This document shows positions 9,183 through 16,874 of a stretch of DNA of 64,000 nucleotides, one piece after another; within the stretch, counting starts at the first letter, position 1; each line of letters opens with the position of its first letter. The notes beneath the pieces were generated by a model that ran no database searches, had not been told where the DNA came from, and worked only from the letters and a program-made list of their open reading frames with translations. A program made the position numbers and the translations under genes. This DNA comes from Bacilli bacterium. Lineage in GTDB: Bacteria; Bacillota_I; Bacilli_A; RFN20; CAG-826. Location: the NCBI GenBank assembly GCA_017477255.1, contig JAFUXB010000004.1, positions 1 through 64,000 of the forward strand, written 5' to 3'.

Positions 9183-9926
9183 GTGACTTATTTAAATTGG
9201 TGTATAGATTATTTAAAAGATTATAACCATATTAATCAAACTTTAGAATATGATTGGCCTACTTTAAGAGCGCTTCTTAATATTACTATGCCATATAATT
9301 TAAGCGATGAATTCTATGATAAGCAAGATGAAGTAATAAAAGAGATTGTTGCTAAAAAAGAAATATTTGATGTTGCAACTTTAAATAATGGTATTTCTTT
9401 ATATAAAGGTGATATTACATTAATCAAAGCTGATGCAATTGTTAACGCTTGTAATAATAAATTATTAGGATGTTTTGTTCCAGGACATCATTGTATAGAT
9501 AATGCAATTCATTCTTTTGCTGGACTTGAAGTTAGAAGAGATTTAATGAAAGTCATGGAAGAGCAAGGTCGTTATGAAGTAAATGGCAAATGCAAAGTAA
9601 CAAAAGCTTATAATCTTCCATCGAAATATATTTTTCATACAGTAGGTCCTGTATATAGTGGCTTAAAACAAGATAATATAGATTTAGAATCGTGTTATTT
9701 ATCTTGTTTAAAAATGGCTGATAAAATGAAACTAGATTCTATTGTATTTTGTTCTTTATCTACAGGTATATTTGGATTTCCAATTGAAAAAGCCTCAGAA
9801 ATTGCAATAAAAACAGTAAAAAAATATTTAAAAGAAGAAAATAAAAATATTAAAAAGGTAATATTTAATTTATTTAGTGACGGAGATTATGATGTCTATA
9901 ATAGAAAAATTAAAGAAATTAATTGA
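9183..9926 (+). CDS. Zinc-containing macrodomain ADP-ribosyl hydrolase
   Basis: This protein should remove ADP-ribose from proteins. The N-terminal ~70 residues are a helical extension typical of the Zn-Macro group, and residues 70-247 are the macrodomain. The loop around 96-109 (GCFVPGHHCIDNAIH) carries the Cys-His-Cys pattern that binds catalytic zinc in this group. GGDI-like (KGDITLIKADAIVNACNN) and SLSTGIFGFP motifs for ADP-ribose binding are present. It overlaps the following sirtuin gene, the pairing known from streptococcal and staphylococcal operons, where the sirtuin adds ADP-ribose and the macrodomain removes it. Family recognition is strong; the protein target here is unknown. Confidence 0.9.
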   Translation: MTYLNWCIDYLKDYNHINQTLEYDWPTLRALLNITMPYNLSDEFYDKQDEVIKEIVAKKEIFDVATLNNGISLYKGDITLIKADAIVNACNNKLLGCFVPGHHCIDNAIHSFAGLEVRRDLMKVMEEQGRYEVNGKCKVTKAYNLPSKYIFHTVGPVYSGLKQDNIDLESCYLSCLKMADKMKLDSIVFCSLSTGIFGFPIEKASEIAIKTVKKYLKEENKNIKKVIFNLFSDGDYDVYNRKIKEIN

Positions 9927-10716
9927 TGAAGCTGAAGCTATAATCATAGGAGCAGGTGCAGGACTATCCTCGGCTGCAGGTTTTGAATATGGAGGGGAAT
10001 TTTTTAAAGAACATTTTCCTGAAATGTATAAATTAGGCTATAAAGACATATATTCTGCAGGATTTCATGATTTTGATAGTAGTGAAGAAAAATGGGCATA
10101 TTGGGCTAAACAAATATTTTATACCCGTTATCAAGGAGTCAAAGAATTATATAAAGAATTATTAGATGTTGTTAAAGATAAAAATTATTTTGTAATAACA
10201 ACAAATGTAGATCATCAATTTCAATTAGCAGGTTTTGATAAAAATAGACTATTTTATACTCAAGGCGATTATGGTTTATTTCAATGTTCTACGCCTTGTC
10301 ATAATAAAACATATGATAATGAAGATTTTATTCATAAAATGCTTAAGGAGACAAAAAATAATAAAATACCATCTTATTTAATCCCTATTTGTCCAATATG
10401 TGGAAAAGAGATGACGACTAATTTAAGATGCGATGATAAATTTGTTGAAGATGATGGATGGCATAAAGCTGCTGAAAATTATCAAAAATTTATAGAAGAT
10501 AACAAGAATAAGAAAATATTATTTTTAGAACTAGGAGTTGGATGGAATACCCCTGTAATTATCAAATATCCTTTTATGAGAATGACTTATCAATTTAACG
10601 ATGCTTATTATGTGTGTATAAATAAGGGTGATAATTATGTTCCTGATGAAATTAAAAATAGGTCATTAATAGTTAATGAAGATCTAAAAAAATTAATAGA
10701 GCTTATTAAGAAGTAA
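9892..10716 (+). CDS. Class M sirtuin (SirTM), protein ADP-ribosyltransferase
   Basis: An NAD-dependent Sir2-fold enzyme. GAGAGLSSAAG (residues 20-30) binds NAD. A TQGDYG motif places Gln124 where ordinary deacetylase sirtuins have the catalytic His. Asn105, Gln124 and Arg179 are spaced 19 and 55 residues apart, as in the characterised streptococcal SirTM, which ADP-ribosylates a lipoylated GcvH-like carrier. Two Cys pairs (CSTPC and CPIC) form the zinc site. ATG 9892 has GGAG at 9882-9885; an upstream GTG at 9877 is less likely. No GcvH-L or lipoate ligase gene lies in this operon, so the substrate is encoded elsewhere or differs. Confidence 0.9.
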   Translation: MSIIEKLKKLIDEAEAIIIGAGAGLSSAAGFEYGGEFFKEHFPEMYKLGYKDIYSAGFHDFDSSEEKWAYWAKQIFYTRYQGVKELYKELLDVVKDKNYFVITTNVDHQFQLAGFDKNRLFYTQGDYGLFQCSTPCHNKTYDNEDFIHKMLKETKNNKIPSYLIPICPICGKEMTTNLRCDDKFVEDDGWHKAAENYQKFIEDNKNKKILFLELGVGWNTPVIIKYPFMRMTYQFNDAYYVCINKGDNYVPDEIKNRSLIVNEDLKKLIELIKK

Positions 10717-10841
10717 GAATAAAACAGCATATATGCACAACAATGTATCACCTGAACTTTTTACACGAAAGGGTGTTTCACTTTTTAAAGGGTTGTTTCT
10801 TTGCATCCTTTTGGTGGTTTCTAGACAAAATCGTATAAAAT

Positions 10842-10866
10842 GTCTGAAACAATTCGGACTTTTTTA
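10842..10866 (+). terminator. Terminator of the AbiE-SirTM operon
   Basis: GTCTGAA and TTCGGAC form a 7-bp stem (one G-T pair) around a 4-base loop, followed by a T run. It lies about 125 bases after the sirtuin stop. Confidence 0.65.
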
Positions 10867-11016
10867 TTAAATAAAAAGGATTATTCGTATTTCGCAAATT
10901 TAATAATTGATGAAAAATGCGAAACAAAATAAAAGATGCTTGTCCTAAGATGCTATTTGCTAGAACTAAGCACTAAAGCATCCTTCTTGTTTTGGAGTTT
11001 TTTAAAAGTAAAACAA

Positions 11017-11045
11017 TTGTTAATAATACGAACTCGTAGTATAAT
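11017..11045 (+). promoter_or_regulatory. MarR promoter with embedded operator
   Basis: TTGTTA (11017-11022) and TATAAT (11040-11045) are separated by exactly 17 bases. The spacer contains TACGA-AC-TCGTA (11027-11038), a perfect dyad that is well placed for autorepression by the MarR protein. The start codon at 11052 is at the expected first transcribed base and has no ribosome-binding site, so the mRNA is probably leaderless. Confidence 0.7.
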
Positions 11046-11051
11046 TTTGAT

Positions 11052-11495
11052 ATGAATAAGAAAGAATTTTACACAAGATTAGGCAAAGCATCTTATGAGT
11101 ATGGCGCTCTTTATGAAACCTATTCAGCAAAAAACAATAAAAGATCAGATAATTTCATATGGATTTTATATGCTATTGATTTTAATGGGCTCGAAACACA
11201 AAAAGAGATTGCTGACCATTGGTCTATGCCTTCATCAACGGTGAACACTATCATCAAGCAAATGGAAAAGGAAGGTTATGTAGAACTCATTAAAAAAGAA
11301 GATGATGGCAGGGAAAGAAAAATAAAACTCACTGAAAAAGGCATTGAATATAGTAAAGACATTTTAAAAGATATTTATCTAGCTGAAGATAAAGCATATA
11401 AAAAGCTTAAAAATCCAAAAGAGCTTATAGAAGAATATGAAAAATTAGTTTTTGAAACAAAGAAAGCAATAAAGGAGGTTGATAACAATGACTAA
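11052..11495 (+). CDS. MarR-family transcriptional regulator
   Basis: A 147-residue winged-helix repressor. The helix-turn-helix covers about residues 55-85 (TQKEIADHWSMPSSTVNTII) and the wing DDGRERKIKLTEKG follows. MarR proteins repress a neighbouring operon and release DNA on binding a small phenolic or lipophilic ligand. The downstream hydrolase gene begins inside its last codons (8-base overlap), so they are co-transcribed. The promoter has a perfect dyad between -35 and -10, and the start codon coincides with the predicted transcription start. Family certain, ligand unknown. Confidence 0.9.
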   Translation: MNKKEFYTRLGKASYEYGALYETYSAKNNKRSDNFIWILYAIDFNGLETQKEIADHWSMPSSTVNTIIKQMEKEGYVELIKKEDDGRERKIKLTEKGIEYSKDILKDIYLAEDKAYKKLKNPKELIEEYEKLVFETKKAIKEVDNND

Positions 11496-12462
11496 ATTAA
11501 ATCTAACACAAGAACGGGATAAGGTATTCCCAAAAAATGAAAATGTGAATCATAAGAAAGTTACGTTTAAAAATCATTTTGGTATTGAACTTGCTGCGGA
11601 TATGTATTGGCCTAAAAAAGAAGGCAAATATCCTGCAATTGCTGTATCAGGTCCATTTGGTGCTGTAAAAGAACAAAGTAGTGGCTTATATGCTCAAGAA
11701 ATGGCATCACGCGGATTTTTAACAATTGCTTTTGACCCATCATTTGCAGGTGAATCAGGTGGAGAGGTTAGATATATGAATTCACCAGATATAAATGTAG
11801 AAGATTTCCAAGCTGCAGTTGATTTTTTATCTAATCTTGATAGCGTTGATAATGAAAAGATATCAATTATTGGAATTTGTGGCTGGGGTGGCATGGCTAT
11901 TCAAACAGCATGTATTGATACAAGAATAAAAGCCACAGTTGCAGTAACAATGTATGATATGTCAAGGGTGACAGGCAATGGATATTATGATAGTGCAGAT
12001 AATGAAGAAGCAAGATATAAGGCAAGAGTTGAGTTAAATAAACAAAGAACTTTAGACTTTAAAAATGGAACATATGCATTAGCAGGAGGGGTTCCAGATA
12101 TAGTTCCACAAGGAATGCCAGACTTCTTTAATATGTATCATGATTATTATAAAGTTCCAAGAGGTTATCATCCACGTTCATTAAACAGCAACGGAGGATG
12201 GAATAAAACAGCTTCATCATCACTTCTTAATACAAGATTATTCACATATGCATCAGAAATAAGAAGTGCAGTAATGATTGTCCATGGTGAAAAAGCACAC
12301 TCATTATATTTTGGTAAAGATGCATTTAAATTATTAAAAGGCGATAACAAAGAATTATTGATTGTACCTAATGCTGACCATTGTGATTTATATGATGGTG
12401 GAATTAACCATGACAAGATACCTTTTGATAAGATAGAAGAATTTATTAGAAAGAATATATAA
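11488..12462 (+). CDS. Alpha/beta hydrolase, dienelactone-hydrolase-like
   Basis: A cytosolic hydrolase of about 325 residues. The nucleophile elbow reads GICGWGG, so the nucleophile position is Cys rather than Ser, as in dienelactone hydrolases and YcjY-type proteins. The region LAADMYWPKKEG near residue 35 and the late NADHCDLYDG, with the probable catalytic His, fit the fold. The substrate is unknown, probably an ester or acyl compound to which the MarR regulator responds. Start: AAAGGAGG at 11471-11478 lies 9 bases before ATG 11488; a TTG at 11479 is rejected. A strong terminator follows the stop. Confidence 0.8.
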   Translation: MTKLNLTQERDKVFPKNENVNHKKVTFKNHFGIELAADMYWPKKEGKYPAIAVSGPFGAVKEQSSGLYAQEMASRGFLTIAFDPSFAGESGGEVRYMNSPDINVEDFQAAVDFLSNLDSVDNEKISIIGICGWGGMAIQTACIDTRIKATVAVTMYDMSRVTGNGYYDSADNEEARYKARVELNKQRTLDFKNGTYALAGGVPDIVPQGMPDFFNMYHDYYKVPRGYHPRSLNSNGGWNKTASSSLLNTRLFTYASEIRSAVMIVHGEKAHSLYFGKDAFKLLKGDNKELLIVPNADHCDLYDGGINHDKIPFDKIEEFIRKNI

Positions 12463-12469
12463 AAGTAAC

Positions 12470-12510
12470 AATAAGCCACTCTTAAGTGATAGGAGTGGCT
12501 TATTTATTTA
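12470..12510 (+). terminator. Terminator of the MarR-hydrolase operon
   Basis: A perfect 12-bp inverted repeat (12470-12481 and 12493-12504, arm AATAAGCCACTC) with an 11-base loop and a T-rich tail. Confidence 0.85.
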
Positions 12511-12644
12511 TAACGAAATGGTGTAGCAGGAGTTTATTTTTTATATACAACAGTGCTTCTAATTAATGATTTGTAAAAATTTGATAAAAATATGTGCAAA
12601 GCTAATTTTTTAAAATAATTTTTAAAGTGCAAAATAATAAAAAT

Positions 12645-12670
12645 TTGCACTTTGGAATTGCACTTTGGAA
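12645..12670. repeat. Two tandem copies of a 13-bp sequence
   Basis: TTGCACTTTGGAA occurs twice without a gap. The first copy is also one arm of an inverted repeat with 12624-12633. The function is unknown; a regulator-binding array or RNA stem is possible. Confidence 0.55.
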
Positions 12671-12758
12671 ATTATTTTTATAATTTCATCAATGCTTTAG
12701 ATAAGAACACAATTAAAAAATTGTTAAATTAAATTTATTACTTATTAATATAAAAAAT

Positions 12759-12783
12759 TGCTCGAATTTATCGAGCAGTTTTT
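12759..12783 (+). terminator. Orphan hairpin terminator
   Basis: TGCTCGA (12759-12765) and TCGAGCA (12771-12777) pair perfectly around ATTTA, and a T run follows. The preceding gene already has its own terminator 255 bases upstream, so this one may end a small RNA. Confidence 0.6.
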
Positions 12784-12837
12784 AATTTAACTTATTGTAA
12801 TTAAAATGTGTCATTTTGTCAGAATATTTATATTTCG

Positions 12838-12885
12838 TTATGCCAAATTGTCATATTATCATTTTAATATTTATGCCAATTGTAC
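12838..12885 (+). promoter_or_regulatory. Direct repeat upstream of cupin-CMD gene
   Basis: TTATGCCAAATTGTCA (12838-12853) and TTATGCCAATTGTAC (12871-12885) are near-identical and start 33 bases apart, about three helical turns. They end 23 bases before the start codon. This is a plausible activator- or repressor-binding pair; the regulator is unknown. Confidence 0.4.
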
Positions 12886-12908
12886 TAAAATAATCATGGA
12901 GAATTTAT

Positions 12909-13661
12909 ATGCATAAAGAAGAATTATTAACTGTACCTTTTGGATTAGGAAATGAAAATCCTTATGGAAAATATTTTACTGGAACATCTTATTTAAATGT
13001 TTTACATACTGATGGAGTTTTGGTATGTAATGTAACATTTGAAAAAGGATGTCGCAATTTTTATCATGTTCATAAAGCTAGTAAAAATGGCGGGCAAATT
13101 TTAATTGCAACTTATGGAAGAGGATATTATAAAGAAGAAAATAAAGATCCAATCGAATTATTACCTGGTGATTTTATTTATATTAAGCCTGGTGTAAAAC
13201 ATTGGCATGGTGCTAGTAAAGATAGTGTTTTTTGTCATATTGCTATTGAAGTACCTGGAGAAAACAGTTCTACTGAATGGCTTGAAGAAGTTAGTGAGGA
13301 AGAATATTTAGAGGTTAATAAATTTCATAAACAAAACAAAATAATTCAAACTGCAGGAAGAGATCAATTAAATGAAATTGCTCCTGAATTTGCAAAATTG
13401 AATGATGACATTTTATTTGGAGAAATTTGGTCAAGAGCATCATATTTATCAATAAAACAAAGATGTATTCTTACTATTGTTGCTTTAACTTCAACAGGAA
13501 TTGTTGATTCATCTTTGAAATATCATATTCAAAATGCTAAAAATAATGGAGTTAGTATTAATGAATTAAGTGAATCTTTAACACATATTGCTATGTATGT
13601 TGGTTGGCCTAAAATTTGGGCTGCTTTTAGATATATAAAAGAAATTTATACAGAGGAATAA
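12909..13661 (+). CDS. Cupin fused to carboxymuconolactone-decarboxylase-like domain
   Basis: Residues ~25-125 form a cupin barrel with metal-ligand histidines in YHVHKASKNGG and a later GVKHWHGA. Residues ~160-250 form an alkylhydroperoxidase/CMD-like helical domain. Such fusions are usually annotated as oxidoreductases or detoxifying enzymes; the exact substrate is unknown. The usual CxxC of peroxidase-type CMD proteins is absent (RCILTIVALTSTG has one Cys), so redox cycling of that type is unlikely. GGAGA precedes the start. The flavodoxin gene starts 6 bases after its stop, and the two are probably one transcript. Confidence 0.8.
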   Translation: MHKEELLTVPFGLGNENPYGKYFTGTSYLNVLHTDGVLVCNVTFEKGCRNFYHVHKASKNGGQILIATYGRGYYKEENKDPIELLPGDFIYIKPGVKHWHGASKDSVFCHIAIEVPGENSSTEWLEEVSEEEYLEVNKFHKQNKIIQTAGRDQLNEIAPEFAKLNDDILFGEIWSRASYLSIKQRCILTIVALTSTGIVDSSLKYHIQNAKNNGVSINELSESLTHIAMYVGWPKIWAAFRYIKEIYTEE

Positions 13662-13666
13662 CAAAA

Positions 13667-14186
13667 ATGAAAGCATTAGTTATTTATTTTTCACGTGCAG
13701 ATGAAAATTATTTTGGAGGTTCAATGCGCTATATTTCTAAAGGAAATACAGAGATTATCGCAGAATTTATTAAAGAATTAGTTGGAGCAGATTTATTTAA
13801 AGTAGAAAGAAAAATTCCATATTCAAAAAATTATATGGCTTGCATTAAAGAAGCTCAAGATGAACAAAGAAACAATGAAAGACCTGAACTCGTTAATTAT
13901 TTAGATAATATAGATAAATATGATGTTATTTTTGTTGGTTCACCTATTTATTGGGGAACAATGCCTCAACCAATGTTTACTTTATTAGAAAAATTAGATT
14001 TTAAAAATAAAATTGTTATGCCTTTTACAACTCATGAAGGCAGTGGTTTAGCTAACGTAGTAAGTAAGAGATATTACTAAAATTGCAAAAGGTGCAACTA
14101 TCAAAGAAGGTTTAGCAATTGTTGGTTCCACAGTTAATAGTTCTAAAAATAAAGTTGCAGCATGGATCAAGAACAATATTGTATAA
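13667..14186 (+). pseudogene. Flavodoxin gene broken by 4-bp duplication
   Basis: The first 130 residues are a flavodoxin: the N-terminal strand MKALVIYFSRADEN, then VGSPIYWGTMPQPMF and PFTTHEGSG near 120. The frame then closes at 14080. In another frame the missing C-terminus follows directly (DITKIAKGATIKEGLAIVG up to a TAA at 14184-14186). At 14059-14068 the sequence reads GTAGTAAGTAAG; removing one GTAA unit restores a continuous 171-residue protein of normal family length. The shortened product would lack the last strand and helix. Either this strain has lost the electron carrier, or the difference is a phase-variable or assembly error. It follows the cupin-CMD gene closely. Confidence 0.8.
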
Positions 14187-14404
14187 GTAAGAAACTTTTT
14201 TATAAACTTTTTAATATTATTATTTTGTTTTCTTAATATTTGCAAAATGCTCATAAAAGTTACATAAAATGCAAATATATGTCACAAAGTTAAAAAATAT
14301 TAAACTTATGTTACTTAAACTGATAAATACTAAAAAACATCCATGTCTAGTATGCTCATTTGAGGGAACTATTGAATTTAGCATCTATTAATTAATTATT
14401 TGTA

Positions 14405-14439
14405 TTGACAACGTAATTACAAAAGTGTATTATGTAATT
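14405..14439 (+). promoter_or_regulatory. Promoter and operator of RelB/PIN pair
   Basis: TTGACA (14405-14410) and TATTAT (14428-14433) are 17 bases apart. AATTACA (14415-14421) and TGTAATT (14433-14439) form an inverted repeat across the -10 region, and GTAATTAC (14413-14420) is itself a palindrome. This is typical of antitoxin autorepression. An AGGAGG site precedes the start codon. Confidence 0.65.
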
Positions 14440-14462
14440 GAAATAATACAGGAGGAATAGAC

Positions 14463-14753
14463 ATGGCTTTGTTACAAATAAGAGTTGATGAAGAATTAAA
14501 GAATCAAGCAAATGCAATATACAATGAACTTGGAATAGATTTATCTACAGCTATAAGAATGTTTTTAAAAAAGAGTGTAATAGAAGGCGGTATTCCATTT
14601 TCTACTAAAGTTGATCAATTAACATTAAACACAATTCTAGCTGTTGATAAAATGAGAACTACATCAGAAAACAACGGAAATTCTGAAATGAGTTTAGAAG
14701 AAATAAATGAAGAAATTAAATTAGCAAGAACGGAAAGAAAAAATAGAAAATGA
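14463..14753 (+). CDS. RelB/DinJ-family antitoxin
   Basis: A 96-residue protein whose first 50 residues are a ribbon-helix-helix DNA-binding domain (LLQIRVDEELKNQANAIY, then LGIDLSTAIRMFLKKSV), the DinJ/RelB signature. The charged C-terminal part would wrap the toxin. It should repress its own promoter through the inverted repeat just upstream. It overlaps the toxin gene by four bases (ATGA). RelB-type antitoxins usually pair with RelE/YafQ toxins, so pairing with a PIN toxin is less usual. Confidence 0.85.
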   Translation: MALLQIRVDEELKNQANAIYNELGIDLSTAIRMFLKKSVIEGGIPFSTKVDQLTLNTILAVDKMRTTSENNGNSEMSLEEINEEIKLARTERKNRK

Positions 14754-15166
14754 AATATTATGCAGTAATTGACACAAATGTAATTGTATCCTCAATGTTA
14801 AAACATGATTCAATTCCTGGCGAGATATTAGATCTTGTTATATCGAAAACAATTGTTCCATTATTAAATAAAGAGATTATCGAAGAATATGAGGATGTTT
14901 TAAAAAGAAATAAATTTGGATTTTCTAATGATGAAGTTGATAAACTAATTACTAATTTAAAAACTAATTCTATATTCCTAGAAAGAGAGCAAACGCTAGA
15001 AGAATTTGTTGACGAAGATGATATTGTTTTCTATGAAATTGTAATGAGCGCTAGACATACAATGGATGCATTTTTAATCACTGGAAACATTAAGCATTAT
15101 CCAATTAGAAATTATGTTGTTACACCAAAACAAATGATTGAAATCATCAAATCAAAAGACTTTTAA
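14750..15166 (+). CDS. PIN-domain ribonuclease toxin (COG1569-like)
   Basis: A 138-residue PIN-fold protein, predicted to cut RNA with a metal-ion cluster. Acidic residues are visible at Asp8 (VIDTNVIVSSM), Glu42-45 (NKEIIEEYEDVL) and near residue 106 (HTMDAFLITGN). It belongs to the COG1569 type of putative toxins. It follows its antitoxin with an ATGA overlap and is closed by a hairpin terminator at 15197. The target RNA is unknown. Confidence 0.82.
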   Translation: MKYYAVIDTNVIVSSMLKHDSIPGEILDLVISKTIVPLLNKEIIEEYEDVLKRNKFGFSNDEVDKLITNLKTNSIFLEREQTLEEFVDEDDIVFYEIVMSARHTMDAFLITGNIKHYPIRNYVVTPKQMIEIIKSKDF

Positions 15167-15196
15167 AATAAAACAAATAAATCTAAAAAAACACAT

Positions 15197-15228
15197 AGCA
15201 CCAGAGATTATTTCAAAGGTGCTTTTTT
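15197..15228 (+). terminator. Terminator of the RelB/PIN operon
   Basis: AGCACC (15197-15202) pairs with GGTGCT (15218-15223), followed by six T. Confidence 0.75.
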
Positions 15229-15502
15229 CATATCATCCTTATCTAGCTTATTCATTAGAGCAAGATAGATTAGGAATTTTGTTTTGTAATAACAATTTAT
15301 ATGTAATAGTAAATATTGTATACTAACTCGATTGTTGTGAACTAAAAGTAATCATTTGGAAAAATAAATAGAAAGATTGTTGAATAAATTCCTTTGTTTA
15401 TTAACAAAAATAAGACATTTGTTTTATATTGTTAATGTATTTTTTGCAAACATTTATAATTGAATATTAATTATTATAATTTTTTAAAAAAGTAAAATTA
15501 AT

Positions 15503-15532
15503 AAAAATACTCAAGTTTTGCAGGGTTTTTGA
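15503..15532 (-). repeat. Dispersed 3'-end element, copy 1
   Basis: Read on the minus strand it begins TCAAAAACCCTGCA and ends in a T run. It starts directly at the stop codon of the minus-strand DUF1848 gene (15533). Confidence 0.7.
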
Positions 15533-16462
15533 TTAAAACAAGGTAATTTGCATTGATTTATTTGATGATTGTTTAGCTTCCTTTATTGTGTCATTTTCAT
15601 TAATATTACCTATTAATAATGGTGAGTTGTCATCATGATTTTTATAATTTTTTAAAATTGTTTCTTTTGATCCGTTTGCATAACAATAAGAACAGAAGTG
15701 CAAACAGGAATTATAAGCACCAATATCATTCGCTAAGTAACAAGCGCAATATCCTTTTCTTCCTTGAGATTTCTTATCAATATTTAAATTTGCATTAATT
15801 GCTTTTTCATAATCACTAATTTTCATACATCCTGAAGCGTCAACACCATATTCACTAAGCCATTTTTCTTTTGAACATAGTTTAAGAGTTAAATTATATT
15901 TTTTAGCTATCTTAATAAACTCTTTTGTTAATGTGATTTTGTCTTCATCGGAACAATCTTTTATTTCTGGATGATTAGCTATTAATTTATCATAAAAATC
16001 TATAAAACCATAGATAACTGTGTCAGTAAAGTTAGAAACGCTTTTAGCGATGTAGTCGAATGTTTTTAAGTGTCTTTCAATTGTGTATTTTTCATTTATT
16101 ATGATTGGAGTATAGCGCCAAACAATAGCATTTTTGCCTACTATATTTGATATATATTGAAAATCTTTTATGACTTCATCAATTGGTGGAACGTTAGGTT
16201 CAATATCTTTATCAAAAGCAGTAATTGTAATTGACCGATATTGTCCAAAAGGTTTCAAAAGATCCATATATTGAAGCAGAGGACGAGGATTTTTAGTGCA
16301 AAATCCAATTAAATCTACAACATCTGGAGTTAATTTAAATTTTGTAACTATATTAGGTACAAATGGATTTCTAACCATAACAAAGCCTTCTTTTATTCTA
16401 TTTATAAACCATTTTGAATAAAATGCAGGTATATCAGTTCTTTGTCCAGTATTTATAATCAT
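15533..16462 (-). CDS. DUF1848 family protein
   Basis: A 309-residue protein of the DUF1848 family. The N-terminus (INTGQRTDIPAFYSKW) and the C-terminal cysteine cluster CACYLANDIGAYNSCLHFC followed by SYCYA are diagnostic. That cluster could hold an iron-sulfur centre, and the fold is thought to be related to radical-SAM-type barrels, but the reaction is not known. There is no ribosome-binding site; a TATGAT-like -10 lies only 11 bases before the ATG, so the mRNA may be almost leaderless. It is divergent from the small gene at 16568. Both genes are followed immediately by a copy of the dispersed element. Confidence 0.8.
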   Translation of the reverse strand: MIINTGQRTDIPAFYSKWFINRIKEGFVMVRNPFVPNIVTKFKLTPDVVDLIGFCTKNPRPLLQYMDLLKPFGQYRSITITAFDKDIEPNVPPIDEVIKDFQYISNIVGKNAIVWRYTPIIINEKYTIERHLKTFDYIAKSVSNFTDTVIYGFIDFYDKLIANHPEIKDCSDEDKITLTKEFIKIAKKYNLTLKLCSKEKWLSEYGVDASGCMKISDYEKAINANLNIDKKSQGRKGYCACYLANDIGAYNSCLHFCSYCYANGSKETILKNYKNHDDNSPLLIGNINENDTIKEAKQSSNKSMQITLF

Positions 16463-16567
16463 GTATAAATTTTATCATATTGATTTTATTTATTTTTAAA
16501 TTTGCATCGATAATAATTTATATATGAAATTAATTTGCTATAATTTTAGTGAATTAAGGAGGTTTGC

Positions 16568-16873
16568 ATGATTACTAAAGAAAAACGAGTTACATCAAGA
16601 AAATACTTAAGATATTCAGGTTTAAGGAAATATAGATTAAAAGCTGATAAAAATCTTAAGACTATAGCAAGAATGATTGTTGAGCATGAAGAAGGTATTC
16701 TTCAATTTGAATTTGTAAATAGTAAAGGTATTAAGGAATTAGACGAAGTCAGCTCAGGTGTATATGAATTTGAATTAATTCCTGATGAAATTAATAAATT
16801 AAGCGTATATGCTCATGATGCAAAAGGATCATATTCTATTAAAAAAATTATATATTTAGAAAATGATAAATAA
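16568..16873 (+). CDS. Hypothetical 101-residue protein
   Basis: I do not recognise this protein. It is small, basic at the N-terminus (KEKRVTSRKYLRYSGLRKYR) and otherwise beta-rich, with no signal peptide or membrane segment. The pattern of the last 70 residues (VNSKGIKELDEVSSGVYEFEL, then VYAHDAKGSYSIKKI) looks like an Ig-like or fibronectin-type strand order. The start is supported by AAGGAGG at 16558 and a TATAAT at 16539-16544. It stands between the divergent DUF1848 gene and the S41 lipoprotein gene. A copy of the dispersed element follows its stop by one or two bases. Confidence 0.65.
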   Translation: MITKEKRVTSRKYLRYSGLRKYRLKADKNLKTIARMIVEHEEGILQFEFVNSKGIKELDEVSSGVYEFELIPDEINKLSVYAHDAKGSYSIKKIIYLENDK

Positions 16874-16874
16874 G

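Larger units (their letters stand above)
10717..11051. other. Intergenic region with terminator and promoter
   Basis: This 335-base gap contains the terminator of the AbiE-SirTM operon near 10842 and the MarR promoter at 11017-11045. An imperfect inverted repeat AAGATGCT (10933-10940) / AGCATCCTT (10978-10986) lies between. I see no credible reading frame. Confidence 0.6.
12511..12908. other. Gene-free region with repeats and orphan terminator
   Basis: No credible protein gene is visible. The region holds an inverted repeat AAAGTGCAAA/TTTGCACTTT (12624-12633, 12644-12653), a tandem 13-bp repeat TTGCACTTTGGAA (12645-12657, 12658-12670), an orphan terminator (12759-12783) and a direct repeat close to the next gene (12838-12885). 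A small RNA ending at the orphan terminator is possible. Confidence 0.5.
15167..15532. other. Intergenic region between convergent units
   Basis: The gap holds the toxin-gene terminator (15197-15228), an 8-bp inverted repeat ATTAACAA/TTGTTAAT (15400-15407, 15429-15436), and one copy of the dispersed 3'-end element at its right edge (15503-15532). I see nothing else, and no supported reading frame. Confidence 0.5.

Noticed and set aside
15138-15326. Short plus-strand reading frame overlapping the PIN gene end
   Set aside because: It has no ribosome-binding site, runs through the terminator hairpin at 15197 and resembles no protein.
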